64,000 bases of DNA from Luteitalea sp. (GTDB lineage: Bacteria; Acidobacteriota; Vicinamibacteria; Vicinamibacterales; Vicinamibacteraceae): contig WHTT01000005.1 in the NCBI GenBank assembly GCA_009377605.1, positions 1 through 64,000 of the forward strand, in the 5' to 3' direction. Of this stretch, positions 25,197 to 34,580 are shown piece after piece. Positions within the stretch are counted from its first letter, which is position 1, and each line of letters starts with the position of its first letter. Below the pieces are notes generated by a model, which was given only the letters and a program-made list of their open reading frames with translations, was not told the origin of the DNA and ran no database searches. The position numbers were made by a program, and so were the translations under genes.

Positions 25197-28100
25197 ATGC
25201 ACCGCAACACCAACCAATCAAAGGTGCGGATCTGGGCAGACGAGGTCGTGATTCCCACCTACCAGGCCGGCGAGCCGGACAGAAATCCGATGTTCCTCGA
25301 GCGGCGCGTCTACCAGGGCAGCTCGGGACGCGTCTATCCGTACCCCGTCATCGATCGGATCGCGGACACGCGTGTCGACGAGCGCCATCCCGTCCTGTTT
25401 CTCGAGAACCGCTATCTCGAGCTCATGGTCATGCCCGGCTTCGGCGGCCGCATCCAGTACGCCTACGACAAGACGAACGGCTACCCGTTCATCTACCACA
25501 ACACGGTCATCAAGCCGGCGCTGGTTGGCCTCACAGGGCCCTGGCTCTCGGGTGGCATCGAGTTCAACTGGCCGCAGCACCACCGGCCAGGGACGTTCTG
25601 CCCCGTCGATTACACGATCACGGAGCGTGCGGACGGGGCGGCCACCTTGTGGCTCAGCGAGATCGAGCCCATGTGGCACCTGAAGAGCACGCTCGGCCTC
25701 ACGCTGTACCCAGACAAAGCCTTCCTGGAGATCGCGATTCGCTTCTTCAATCCAACGCCGATCCCGCAGACGTTCCATCTCTGGACGAACCCAGCGGTGC
25801 ACGTCAATGAGCAGTATCAGGCCATCTTTCCGCCAGACGTCCAGGCCGTCTACGACCACGGCAAGCGAGACGTCTCCGAGTATCCGATCGCGCGGGGTGA
25901 GTACTACAAGGTGGATTACTCGAGCGGCGTCGACATCTCCTGGTACAAAAACATCCCCGTGCCGACCTCCTACATGGCGGCAGGGTCACGCTACGACTTT
26001 CTCGGCGGCTATGACCACGGCAAGCGGGCCGGCATCCTCCACGTCGCCGATCATCGCTTCGTGCCCGGAAAGAAGCAGTGGGTCTGGGGCGCTGGCGATT
26101 TCGGCAAGGCATGGGACCGCAACCTGACAGACGAGGACGGGCCCTACGCCGAGCTGATGTGCGGCGTCTTTGCCGACAACCAGCCTGACTTCTCCTGGCT
26201 CCAACCGTTCGAAGAGAAGGAGGCCAAACAGTACTTCTTTCCGTACAGCGAGATTGGCTACGTGCGCAATGCGACCATCCACGCTGCCGTCAGCCTCGAG
26301 CTCCGCCGCAGTCTTGCCGTGGTCGGCGTGTACGCGACATCCTCACGACCTGACGCGACCGTTCGACTGGTGTATCGCGGACGCTCGATTTGGGATAGGA
26401 GCGTCGATCTCTCACCCGAAGCGCCATTCACGGCGCGTGTTCCCCTGCGCCCACGCGTCCACGCGCAGGGGCTCAGCCTCGAGGTCTGCAGCCGCGACGG
26501 AGATCTGCTCGTCGCCTACACGCCGGAGCCGAAGCGCCCGCCGGCCGTGCCCGATCCTGCGACAGCCATCCCAGCGCCAGCGAAGGTGGCCAGCACCGAG
26601 GCGCTCTATCTCGCTGGCCTGCACCTCGAGCAGTATCGTCACGCGACGCGCGAGCCCGAGGATTACTATCGGGAGGCGCTGCGCCGCGATCGAGACGACG
26701 TGCGCAACAACACCGCGCTCGGGCGGCTGCTCGTACGGCGCGGCCAATTCGCGAAAGCGGAGCCGCTGTTCGGGGCGGCCATTCGAGCGGAGACGAAGCA
26801 CAATCCAAATCCCTACGACGGAGAGGCTTACTACTACCTCGGTCTCTGCCTTCGCTATCAAGGTCGGATTGCTGCAGCCGGTGACGCGTTCGCGAAGGCA
26901 GCGTGGAACGCCGCCTGGCAAGATGCCGCGTTCTTCAACCTCGCCCAGCTCGCCGCAATCGATGGGGACCTTGCCCAAGCGCTAGCACTCGTCGATCGAT
27001 CGCTGATCCGTAACGCTCACAACCAGCAGGCGTCGCATCTGAAGTCGCTCCTCTCGAGGCGACTCGGACGCCATTCCGAGGCGCTCGACCTGATCGATCG
27101 GCTGCTCGACCGCGACCCCTTGGACTTCGGCGCTCTCAACGAGCGATTGCTCCTCCTTCGGGCAAGAGGTGAGCACCGTGCCGAAGCCTCCGCCCAGGAG
27201 AGCCTCGTCTGCTCGATGCGACGCGACGTCCACACACATCTCGAGATCGCTGCAGCCTATGCGCACGCCGGCGCCTATGACGAGGCGCTGGACCTCCTTG
27301 GTCGACTGCTCGCGGACGATACGCCGGAGCACCGCGCCGCGGGGCACACGGGTCGAGCGGGGACGCCGAACCTACGCCCCATGCTCTTCTACCATGCCGG
27401 TTACTACGCTCTGCTGAAGGATGATCAGGAAGAGGCGGCTCGATACTTTACCCGAGGCGCAGAGCAGTGCCCAGATCGGTGCTTCCCGAACAGCGTGGAC
27501 AGCTTGCTGGCGCTCCAGGCCGCGTTGACGCTCAACCCCAAGGATGCGCGCGCCGCGTTCTACCTCGGCAACCTCTGGTACGACAAGGGGCAAGTCGACG
27601 AAGCCAGAGCAGCCTGGGAGCGCTCGCGGCGGGGGGATGTCGTCCATCCGACGACACACCGCAACCTGGCCCTTCTGTACTTCAACAAGCAGCATGAGCC
27701 AAGGAGAGCGCTGCGTGCCATGACGCGCGCCTTCGCGCTCGATCGATCGGATGCGCGTGTCCTCTTCGAGCTCGACCTGCTGAAGAAGCGCACCGGCGTC
27801 TCCCCGGGTCAGCGATTGGCGTTCCTCCGGCGCTACGCGGCGCTCGTGGATCGGCGCGACGACCTGACCCTCGAGGTCATCACGTTACGAAACACGCTGG
27901 GCGACCATGAATGCGCGCTGGAGATCCTCACCGCGCGTACGTTCCATCCGTGGGAAGGGGGAGAAGGCAAGGTCACCGGACAGTACGTCGTGGCGCTCGT
28001 GGAACTCGCGAAGCAAAAGCTTGCCGCCGGCGACGCACAGCGGGCTGTAGCGCTATTGCAGCGTGCGCGCGTGTACCCGCTGAACCTCGGCGAGGGCAAG

Positions 28101-28577
28101 CTCGCCGGTGCGCAAGAAAACCAGGTGTTGTACTGGCTGGGCGTCGCGTTCGAGCGCGTGGGAGACCTTGCGGCGGCGAAGCGGAACTGGCAGGAGGCCG
28201 CGACCGGTCTCGAGGCTCCTACAACCGCGATGTTCTACAACGATCAGAGCCCAGACGCGCTCTTCTATCAGGGACTCGCGCTCGAGCGCTTGAAGCGCCG
28301 CGCGCGCGCGCGGCAGCGATACGAGGCGCTCGTGCAATTCGGAAGGGGACACCTCAACGATGAGGTGAGCATCGACTATTTCGCGGTGTCGCTGCCCGAG
28401 TTCCTCGTCTTCGACGAGGACCTGCGCCTCCGCAACGAGGTCACGTGCCGGTATTTGATTGCGCTCGGCTCGTGGGGCCTGGGCCGCCGCCACGGCAGCC
28501 TGAGAGGGTTGGGGACCGCGCTCCGGCTCGATCCCAGCCACCAGCCGGCACGCCTGCACCTCCGGATGTTCGGATGA
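25197..28577 (+). CDS. DUF5107 domain / TPR-repeat protein
   Basis: A 1126-residue protein. Residues about 15-320 match the DUF5107 type: FLENRYLELMVMPGFGGRIQ, LTGPWLSGGIEFNWPQHHRP, and NPAVHVNEQYQ are its recognisable blocks, reminiscent of galactose-mutarotase-like beta-sandwiches. From about 450 to the end it is TPR repeats (LYLAGLHLEQYRHATREPED, YYYLGLCLRYQGRIAAAGDA and others). There is no signal peptide, so it is probably cytoplasmic. Placement before a symporter and a GH2-like enzyme suggests handling of sugars, but no reaction can be named. ATG 25197 was chosen because an upstream in-frame start at 25173 would read through the CACGAAG array. The stop overlaps the next gene as ATGA. 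Confidence 0.85.
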   Translation: MHRNTNQSKVRIWADEVVIPTYQAGEPDRNPMFLERRVYQGSSGRVYPYPVIDRIADTRVDERHPVLFLENRYLELMVMPGFGGRIQYAYDKTNGYPFIYHNTVIKPALVGLTGPWLSGGIEFNWPQHHRPGTFCPVDYTITERADGAATLWLSEIEPMWHLKSTLGLTLYPDKAFLEIAIRFFNPTPIPQTFHLWTNPAVHVNEQYQAIFPPDVQAVYDHGKRDVSEYPIARGEYYKVDYSSGVDISWYKNIPVPTSYMAAGSRYDFLGGYDHGKRAGILHVADHRFVPGKKQWVWGAGDFGKAWDRNLTDEDGPYAELMCGVFADNQPDFSWLQPFEEKEAKQYFFPYSEIGYVRNATIHAAVSLELRRSLAVVGVYATSSRPDATVRLVYRGRSIWDRSVDLSPEAPFTARVPLRPRVHAQGLSLEVCSRDGDLLVAYTPEPKRPPAVPDPATAIPAPAKVASTEALYLAGLHLEQYRHATREPEDYYREALRRDRDDVRNNTALGRLLVRRGQFAKAEPLFGAAIRAETKHNPNPYDGEAYYYLGLCLRYQGRIAAAGDAFAKAAWNAAWQDAAFFNLAQLAAIDGDLAQALALVDRSLIRNAHNQQASHLKSLLSRRLGRHSEALDLIDRLLDRDPLDFGALNERLLLLRARGEHRAEASAQESLVCSMRRDVHTHLEIAAAYAHAGAYDEALDLLGRLLADDTPEHRAAGHTGRAGTPNLRPMLFYHAGYYALLKDDQEEAARYFTRGAEQCPDRCFPNSVDSLLALQAALTLNPKDARAAFYLGNLWYDKGQVDEARAAWERSRRGDVVHPTTHRNLALLYFNKQHEPRRALRAMTRAFALDRSDARVLFELDLLKKRTGVSPGQRLAFLRRYAALVDRRDDLTLEVITLRNTLGDHECALEILTARTFHPWEGGEGKVTGQYVVALVELAKQKLAAGDAQRAVALLQRARVYPLNLGEGKLAGAQENQVLYWLGVAFERVGDLAAAKRNWQEAATGLEAPTTAMFYNDQSPDALFYQGLALERLKRRARARQRYEALVQFGRGHLNDEVSIDYFAVSLPEFLVFDEDLRLRNEVTCRYLIALGSWGLGRRHGSLRGLGTALRLDPSHQPARLHLRMFG

Positions 28578-30100
28578 CGTTCACCAAGCTCGATGTGGCC
28601 GTGTTCGTAGCCTTCTATGGCACCGTGCTGGCGTTCAGCCTCGTCAAGAGCCGTGGCCGGCGAACGAGCGCTGACTACTTCCTCGGGGGGCGCCAACTAC
28701 CGTGGTGGCTGATCGGCGTGTCGATCGTGGCTGCAAACATCTCCACCGAGCAGTTCGTCGGCATGGCGGGCCAAGCCGCTGGCGACGTGGGCCTGGCGGT
28801 AAGTGCATGGCAACTCACCGGGGCGATCGGGATCGTCATCGTCGCACTGACGTTCCTACCGCGGTTCCTACGGGCCGGCATCTACACGATGCCGGAGTAT
28901 CTCGAGTATCGGTACTCTCCCGCAGCGCGCGCCATCATGTCGCTGCTCACCGTGACCATCTACGTGGCTGTCACGATGGCCGCGGTGTTGTACTCCGGCG
29001 CCACGACACTCGAGATCATCTTCGGCTCGACGTTGACGACCGGTGTCGCCCTCATCGCGGGCATTGCCGTCGTGTACGTCACATGGGGCGGGTTACTTGC
29101 GGCGGTCTGGGCCGACCTCTTCCAAGGGATCGCCCTTCTGCTCGGAGGCTTCGTGATCTTGGTTCTCGGCGTGGCTGCCGCGGGCGGCCCAGACGCGTTC
29201 TTCACGCAGAACGCGGACCGCCTCCACATGATCTTGCCACGCGATCATCCCGAGCTGCCTTGGAGCGTGCTCGTTGGCGGCATCTGGATCCCCATCTTCT
29301 ACTACTGTGGGCTGAATCAGTTCATCGTGCAGCGCACGCTAGCCGCGCGCTCGCTCAAACAGGGACAGCTTGGAATCGTCTTTGCCGCAGCGCTGTGGCT
29401 CCTTGTTCCCTTTGTCGTCGTCATGCCGGGCGTGCTCTCGCACCAGCTCTACGCCGATCGTCTCACGAGACCGGACCAGGCGTACCCGACGCTCATCCGT
29501 GAGCTGGTCCCAGCAGGAATGCGCGGCTTCATCTTCGCGGCCATTGCGGGCGCCGTGATCAGCTCGCTCGGCTCGATGTTGAACGCCGCCTCGACCATCT
29601 TCACGATGGACATCTACAAGCGCCATCTGCGGAGAAGCGCCGGTGAGCGCGAGCTGGTCGCGGCGGGCCGTCTGGCCACGGTGGTCTTTCTCGCCATCGC
29701 CTGCCTGATTGCGGTCTCGCCGCGGCTGCACGGCGGCGTCTTTGCTTTCATCCAGGAGTTCCAGGGCTATATCTCGCCCGGCATCCTCGCGGCGTTTCTC
29801 TTCGGGTTCGTCGTCAAGATCGCACCTCCGAGCGCCGGCGTTGCAGCGCTGGTTCTCAGCGCCCCTATGTACGGGCTCCTGCAGTGGCAGCTTGGCCACG
29901 TTGCCTATCTGCACCGGATGCTGCTGACGTTCGTGTGCTTGCTGGTCTTGATGGCGATCATCACGGCAGCTTGGCCGTTGCAACGAGCCAAGCCGCTGCC
30001 GGTGCGCACGGATATCGATCTGACCTCGTCGGTTGCTGCGAGAGTGTGTGGAGCCGTCGTGATCGCGGCCGCTGTATTGTTCTTCGTCGTCTTCAGATGA
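28574..30100 (+). CDS. Sodium:solute symporter (SSS family), probably sugar
   Basis: A 508-residue inner-membrane transporter with about 13-14 hydrophobic helices. Family motifs include RRTSADYFLGGRQLPWWLIG with VAANISTEQFVGMAG in the second helix region and AIAGAVISSLGSMLNAASTIF late in the protein, as in SGLT-like sugar symporters. It overlaps the DUF5107 gene by ATGA (28574-28577), so translation is coupled. It probably brings the product of the locus into the cytoplasm with Na+; the exact sugar is unknown. Confidence 0.93.
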   Translation: MTFTKLDVAVFVAFYGTVLAFSLVKSRGRRTSADYFLGGRQLPWWLIGVSIVAANISTEQFVGMAGQAAGDVGLAVSAWQLTGAIGIVIVALTFLPRFLRAGIYTMPEYLEYRYSPAARAIMSLLTVTIYVAVTMAAVLYSGATTLEIIFGSTLTTGVALIAGIAVVYVTWGGLLAAVWADLFQGIALLLGGFVILVLGVAAAGGPDAFFTQNADRLHMILPRDHPELPWSVLVGGIWIPIFYYCGLNQFIVQRTLAARSLKQGQLGIVFAAALWLLVPFVVVMPGVLSHQLYADRLTRPDQAYPTLIRELVPAGMRGFIFAAIAGAVISSLGSMLNAASTIFTMDIYKRHLRRSAGERELVAAGRLATVVFLAIACLIAVSPRLHGGVFAFIQEFQGYISPGILAAFLFGFVVKIAPPSAGVAALVLSAPMYGLLQWQLGHVAYLHRMLLTFVCLLVLMAIITAAWPLQRAKPLPVRTDIDLTSSVAARVCGAVVIAAAVLFFVVFR

Positions 30101-30120
30101 CGAGCGTCGGTGGCTAGCGA

Positions 30121-30187
30121 GCACGGCGCGTTCGGCGAACGCGCCCTACCGCGGACGACGGTAGGGCCGCCTCGCCGAGGCGGCCGC
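30121..30187. repeat. REP-like composite palindrome, family 1 (best copy)
   Basis: Three palindromes in a row: GGCGCGTTCGGCGAACGCGCC-type (30125-30145), CCTACC-n9-GGTAGG (30145-30166), and GGCCGCCTCG-C-CGAGGCGGCC (30165-30185). It lies between the symporter stop and the GH2 gene on the same strand. This layout explains the other, partial copies in the window. Confidence 0.8.
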
Positions 30188-30228
30188 CGGCTTTTGGCTG
30201 TGGTCCATCTGTCGTGAAAGGGAGCCCC

Positions 30229-33168
30229 ATGCGTCGACATGTCACGCTTTTGGCTGGGAGTCTTCTGGGCATGCTCAGCCTCGTCTCGGTCCCGGCGATG
30301 CAGGTTGCTTCGCAGGACGTCGTGTCGCTCGCGGGCACCTGGCGCTTCGAGCTCGACCGCGACGACCGCGGCATCCTCGAGCACTGGTATCGGCGGTCAC
30401 TGTCGCAGCAGATCGCGCTTCCCGGCGTGCTCCAGGCACAAGGCTTCGGTGATGACGTGACACCGGCCACCGAGTGGACCGGGCAGGTTGTGGATCGCTC
30501 GTACTTCACCGCTCCGGAGTACGAGCCCTATCGCCGGCCAGGGAACATCAAGATCCCCTTCTGGCTCCAACCAGACAAGCATTACGTTGGGCCAGCCTGG
30601 TACCAGCGTGACATCGAGATTCCGGAACCGTGGCGCGGCCAGCAGGTCGTCTTGACGCTCGAGCGGCCGCACTGGCAGACGCTCGTCTGGATAGACGATC
30701 GCATCATCGGCAGTAACGATAGCCTGTCCACGCCGCATGTCTACGACCTGGGGAGAACGCTCGAGCCTGGTAAGCATCGGCTCACGGTCCGCGTCGACAA
30801 CCGGCTCATCGTGGACGTGGGCGTCAACTCGCACAGCGTGAGTGACCACACTCAGAGCAACTGGAATGGAGTCGCGGGCCGCATCGAGCTCGCGGCGACG
30901 CCAGCAGTGTGGATCGACGATCTGCAGCTCTACCCGGATGTCGACGCGAAGCTCGTGCTCGTACGTGGGAAGGTGGGCAACGCCACCGGCCGGGCCGGCC
31001 GCGGCAGCGTGCGCTTGGAGGCGGAAGGCTTCAACGTGGCGGCTCCAATTGCCGCACCCGCGCCGATGAACGTCGATGTGCAGTGGAATCGGCACGGTGG
31101 CACCTTCGAAGCTCGGTATTCGCTCGGCCGGGGCGCAAAGCTGTGGGACGAGTTCACCCCAGTGCTCTATCGCCTCACCGCGACACTCGAGCCTGGGACA
31201 GCGGCATCTGCTCCGCTTGACGCTCGAGCCCCGAACCTCGAAGCCCGCCCGTTCCCCTTTGCGGTGACGTTTGGATTGCGCCAGATTGGCGTGGAGGGCA
31301 CGCAGTTCGTCGTGAACGGCCGCAAGACGTTCTTCCGCGGCACGCTCGAGTCCGCCATCTTCCCCAAGACTGGTCATCCGCCGACGGACAAGGGATCCTG
31401 GAAGCGCATCATCAGCACCGCCAAGGCGCATGGCCTGAACATGTTTCGTTTTCACTCGTGGTGCCCGCCGGCCGCGGCATTCGAGGCAGCCGACGAGCTC
31501 GGTTTCTATCTCCAGGTGGAAGCTGGCTCCTGGGCGAATCAGTCGACGAGGCTCGGCGTAGGCTTACCGGTCGATGCCTGGATCTACAAGGAGACGGATC
31601 GGATCCTCCGCGCCTACGGAAACCATCCGTCATTCGTGCTGATGGCGTACGGCAACGAGCCGGAAGGCAACGACGAGGCGTATCTGGCGCGGTGGCTCAC
31701 GCATTACAAGGCCAAGGACCAGCGCAGACTCTACACGGCGGCATCCGGGTGGCCGCAGATTCCGGAGAACGAGTTCCACGTCACGCCGGATCCGCGCATT
31801 CAGGCCTGGGGGGCCGGTCTGAAATCGCGCGTCAACGCCCGGCCGCCGGAAACCCGGACCGATTACCGCGACTACATCCGCAAGTGGCGGGTGCCGGTGA
31901 TCAGCCACGAGATCGGTCAGTGGTGCGCGTTCCCGAACTTCGCAGAGATGCCAAAGTACACGGGATATCTCAAGCCGAGGAACTTCGAGATCTTTCGCGA
32001 GCGTCTCGACGAGCAGCAGATGGGCGGTCAGGCTCGCGAGCTCTTGCTGGCGTCGGGCAAGCTGCAGACGCTCTTGTACAAGGAAGACATCGAGTCGGCC
32101 CTCCGCACACCTGGAATGGGCGGCTTCCAGCTCCTCGACCTCCACGACTTCCCCGGCCAAGGCACCGCCCTGGTGGGTGTGCTCGACGCCTTCTGGGAAC
32201 CGAAGGGCTATGTGACAGCCGAAGAATACCGACGCTTCTGCAACAGGACCGTGCCGCTCGCTCGGCTCGAGCGGCGGGTCTTCTCGAACAGCGACACGCT
32301 CGAGGCGGTGCTCGAGGTCGCACACTTTGGACCGGCACCGCTCGCAGACGTCTCGATCACTTGGAAGCTCGTTCCCACGGAGGGCGGCGACCAGCCGGTC
32401 GCCGGGGGCAGCTTGCCGCCGCGAACGATTCCTCTGGGCAACGCTATCGCACTCGGCCGCGTCGCAGCGGATCTCCGCCAGGTGCCTGCTCCCCAACGCT
32501 ACAAGCTGGTGGTTGCGCTCGAGGGCACGCCGTTCGAAAATGACTGGGACGTGTGGGTGTACCCGGACCGTGTGGACACTCGAACGCCGCAGGCCGTCAC
32601 CATCGCCACCGACCTCGATCGCGCCACCCTGACGACACTGAGGGATGGCGGTCGCGTGCTGCTCATGATCCCGCCGAAGCGCGTCAAAGGAGATGACCGC
32701 CGGAGCGCGAAGCGCGGAGGCGGCCCGGTGGCGCTCGGCTTCTCCAGCATCTTCTGGAACACGGCGTGGACCGGTGGCCAGCCGCCGCATACGCTTGGCA
32801 TCCTCTGCGATCCCGAGCATCCTGCGCTCGCGGCGTTTCCGACCGACTACCATAGCAATTGGCAGTGGTGGTATCTCGTCACCCGGGCAGGTGCGATGCT
32901 GCTGGACGATCTCCCGTCGCAGCTCCGCCCAACCGTGCAGGTCATCGATGACTGGGTCACCAGTCGCAAGCTGGGGCTGATCTTCGAGGCGCAGGTCGCC
33001 GGCGGCCGCCTGCTCGTGACCAGTATCGACCTCCGAAAAGAGGGGGATCGCAATCTCGTGGCGCGTCAGATGCTGCACAGCCTGCTTACGTACATGGCCA
33101 GCAATCGCTTTCGGCCGGACGTGGAGATAACGCCCGAGCAGGTCAAGGGCTTGATAGCAGATCCATGA
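30229..33168 (+). CDS. Glycoside hydrolase family 2-like enzyme (beta-galactosidase type), secreted
   Basis: A 979-residue protein with signal peptide MRRHVTLLAGSLLGMLSLVS. An N-terminal jelly-roll (SLAGTWRFELDRDDRG, ALPGVLQAQG, YVGPAWYQRDIEIPEPW) precedes Ig-like domains and a TIM barrel. The barrel has the acid/base Glu477 in MAYGNEPEGN and the likely nucleophile Glu561 in VISHEIGQW. The C-terminal part resembles a sugar-binding domain. It should hydrolyse a beta-linked glycoside in the periplasm or outside the cell. ATG 30229 was chosen because AAAGGGAG precedes it; a GTG at 30214 would add five residues. It overlaps the LacI gene by ATGA. Confidence 0.88.
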   Translation: MRRHVTLLAGSLLGMLSLVSVPAMQVASQDVVSLAGTWRFELDRDDRGILEHWYRRSLSQQIALPGVLQAQGFGDDVTPATEWTGQVVDRSYFTAPEYEPYRRPGNIKIPFWLQPDKHYVGPAWYQRDIEIPEPWRGQQVVLTLERPHWQTLVWIDDRIIGSNDSLSTPHVYDLGRTLEPGKHRLTVRVDNRLIVDVGVNSHSVSDHTQSNWNGVAGRIELAATPAVWIDDLQLYPDVDAKLVLVRGKVGNATGRAGRGSVRLEAEGFNVAAPIAAPAPMNVDVQWNRHGGTFEARYSLGRGAKLWDEFTPVLYRLTATLEPGTAASAPLDARAPNLEARPFPFAVTFGLRQIGVEGTQFVVNGRKTFFRGTLESAIFPKTGHPPTDKGSWKRIISTAKAHGLNMFRFHSWCPPAAAFEAADELGFYLQVEAGSWANQSTRLGVGLPVDAWIYKETDRILRAYGNHPSFVLMAYGNEPEGNDEAYLARWLTHYKAKDQRRLYTAASGWPQIPENEFHVTPDPRIQAWGAGLKSRVNARPPETRTDYRDYIRKWRVPVISHEIGQWCAFPNFAEMPKYTGYLKPRNFEIFRERLDEQQMGGQARELLLASGKLQTLLYKEDIESALRTPGMGGFQLLDLHDFPGQGTALVGVLDAFWEPKGYVTAEEYRRFCNRTVPLARLERRVFSNSDTLEAVLEVAHFGPAPLADVSITWKLVPTEGGDQPVAGGSLPPRTIPLGNAIALGRVAADLRQVPAPQRYKLVVALEGTPFENDWDVWVYPDRVDTRTPQAVTIATDLDRATLTTLRDGGRVLLMIPPKRVKGDDRRSAKRGGGPVALGFSSIFWNTAWTGGQPPHTLGILCDPEHPALAAFPTDYHSNWQWWYLVTRAGAMLLDDLPSQLRPTVQVIDDWVTSRKLGLIFEAQVAGGRLLVTSIDLRKEGDRNLVARQMLHSLLTYMASNRFRPDVEITPEQVKGLIADP

Positions 33169-34295
33169 GCGCGCGCAAGCGAGTCGGGCCGACGAGGCCA
33201 TCGAGACCGGCGGGAATTCGTGAGATCGCGAAGGCGCTGAATGTTTCGATCGGCACGGTCGATCGTGCGCTGCACGATCGCGGCCGCATCAGTCCTCTCA
33301 CCCGCCGCAAGGTCTTGAGGATGGCGGAGCGGTTGGGATACCGCCCCAACTTGGCGGCACGCTACTTGTCGTCCAAACGGGAGATGCGCATCGCGTATTG
33401 CCTCCCTCGCGAGGTGGCATCGTTCTTCGAGCTGGTCGCCGACGGGATCACTGCCGCGGCGGGCGCGTTGGAGGCCAGCGGCGTCGTGCTCGTGCATCAT
33501 TCCTATTCGCGGCTGGGTCACGGCGAAGCTCGCGCGGTCGAACGGGCGCTGACAGACGACATCCACGGGCTAATCATCGCGCCGGGCCGGCCGGACAGGC
33601 TCGAGCCGCTCATCCATCGAGCCGCCAGCCGAGGGATCCCGACCCTGTGCGTCTCGACGGACGCGCCAAACACCGAGCGCCTCGCGGCCGTCTCCGTCGA
33701 CCCGACCACGAGCGGATCGCTCGTCGCCGAGCTGATGGGGCGATTCCTCAAAGGCAGCGGCAAAGTGATCGTGGTCACGGGGTCGCTGAACACCATGGAT
33801 CATGCCGGCAAGCTGGAGGGCTTTCGCCGGGCGACCGATGAGATCTGGCCCAACGTACGGATCGCGTCCATCGTCGAGGCGCACGACAACGAGGCCGAGG
33901 CGTACGACAAATGTCTGAAGGTGCTCACGGACCAGCCGGATGTTGCCGGCGTGTACGTCAGTACGGCCAACTCGCTTCCTGTGATCGAGGCAATCGAGCG
34001 CCGTGGGCTGTCTGAAGTCACGCTGATCACGACTGACCTGTTTCCCGCGCTCGTCCCGCTCATCGAGTCTGGAAGGATCGCGGCAACGATGCATCAGCGC
34101 GCGTGGACACAGGGCCGGGTTGCGCTCCAGAATCTCCACCGCTTCTTGGTGGAGCACATCTCACCCCCCGACCATGTGCGCCTCTCACCCCACATCGTCA
34201 TGAAGAGCAACCTGAAGCTGTTTCTCGATCGCATCCAGCAGGGTCGGGAATCGGGATTCAGGATTCAGGATTCATTACGGAACTTGACGGAATGA
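33165..34295 (+). CDS. LacI-family transcriptional regulator
   Basis: A 376-residue regulator. Its helix-turn-helix and hinge lie at about 17-70 (GIREIAKALNVSIGTVDRAL... LGYRPNLAARYLSSK). A periplasmic-binding-protein-like effector domain follows (about 75-350) with the type IV sugar-binding pattern (VYVSTANSLPVIEAIERRG). It is translated with the GH2 gene through ATGA and probably controls this locus in response to a sugar. The last 16 residues (RESGFRIQDSLRNLTE) are encoded by three tandem GGATTCA heptamers and their flank at 34247-34275, so the natural C-terminus may have been replaced by a repeat. Confidence 0.92.
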   Translation: MSARKRVGPTRPSRPAGIREIAKALNVSIGTVDRALHDRGRISPLTRRKVLRMAERLGYRPNLAARYLSSKREMRIAYCLPREVASFFELVADGITAAAGALEASGVVLVHHSYSRLGHGEARAVERALTDDIHGLIIAPGRPDRLEPLIHRAASRGIPTLCVSTDAPNTERLAAVSVDPTTSGSLVAELMGRFLKGSGKVIVVTGSLNTMDHAGKLEGFRRATDEIWPNVRIASIVEAHDNEAEAYDKCLKVLTDQPDVAGVYVSTANSLPVIEAIERRGLSEVTLITTDLFPALVPLIESGRIAATMHQRAWTQGRVALQNLHRFLVEHISPPDHVRLSPHIVMKSNLKLFLDRIQQGRESGFRIQDSLRNLTE

Positions 34296-34373
34296 TCCCT
34301 CTTCCGCTAGGCGCTCACCCCCTGAAATCGGGTGCTCCGCAGAATATTTTTGACATCTGGCAGACTTTTGTGC

Positions 34374-34401
34374 TTGACACCAAAATTTTCTCATCCATAA
34401 T
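34374..34401 (+). promoter_or_regulatory. Promoter of the first AKK microgene
   Basis: Perfect TTGACA at 34374-34379 and CATAAT at 34396-34401 with a 16-base spacer, in a local AT-rich island (34340-34430). A second TTGACA lies at 34350-34355. The expected transcript has a leader of about 85 bases before ATG 34492. Confidence 0.7.
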
Positions 34402-34491
34402 CTACATCTTGTATGACGGCGACAAGCTCAATCCATCTGTAGTGCCGCGTTTGGGCACAAGGGCTGAGCTTGCGCTTTCCAAGGAGGCAGA

Positions 34492-34554
34492 ATGGCCAAG
34501 AAAGCAGCCAAGAAGGCAGCGAAGAAGGCGAAGAAGGCTGCCAAGAAGCGCTAA
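34492..34554 (+). CDS. AKK microprotein 1: 20-residue Lys/Ala-rich peptide
   Basis: Reads M-AKKAAKK-AAKKAKK-AAKKR, so 10 of 20 residues are Lys and the last is Arg. A textbook Shine-Dalgarno AAGGAGG (34481-34487) lies 4 bases before the ATG. A consensus-like promoter lies 90-118 bases upstream and a strong terminator 27 bases downstream, so this is a complete minimal gene. The composition is that of a histone H1 tail or Hc1-like nucleoid peptide; binding to DNA or RNA is an inference. A second, similar gene follows at 34755. No family name is known to me. Confidence 0.75.
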   Translation: MAKKAAKKAAKKAKKAAKKR

Positions 34555-34580
34555 GCGAACGACTCGCTCGACGCTTCCTC

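Noticed and set aside
24674-25258. 194-codon minus-strand frame rich in Arg/Lys around 25050-25200
   Set aside because: It is the CACGAAG array translated (RRTRRTRRKKGTKK-type sequence), a common mis-call.
31630-33201. 523-codon minus-strand frame opposite the GH2-like gene
   Set aside because: Shadow of a gene with both catalytic glutamates and an ATGA link to the next gene.
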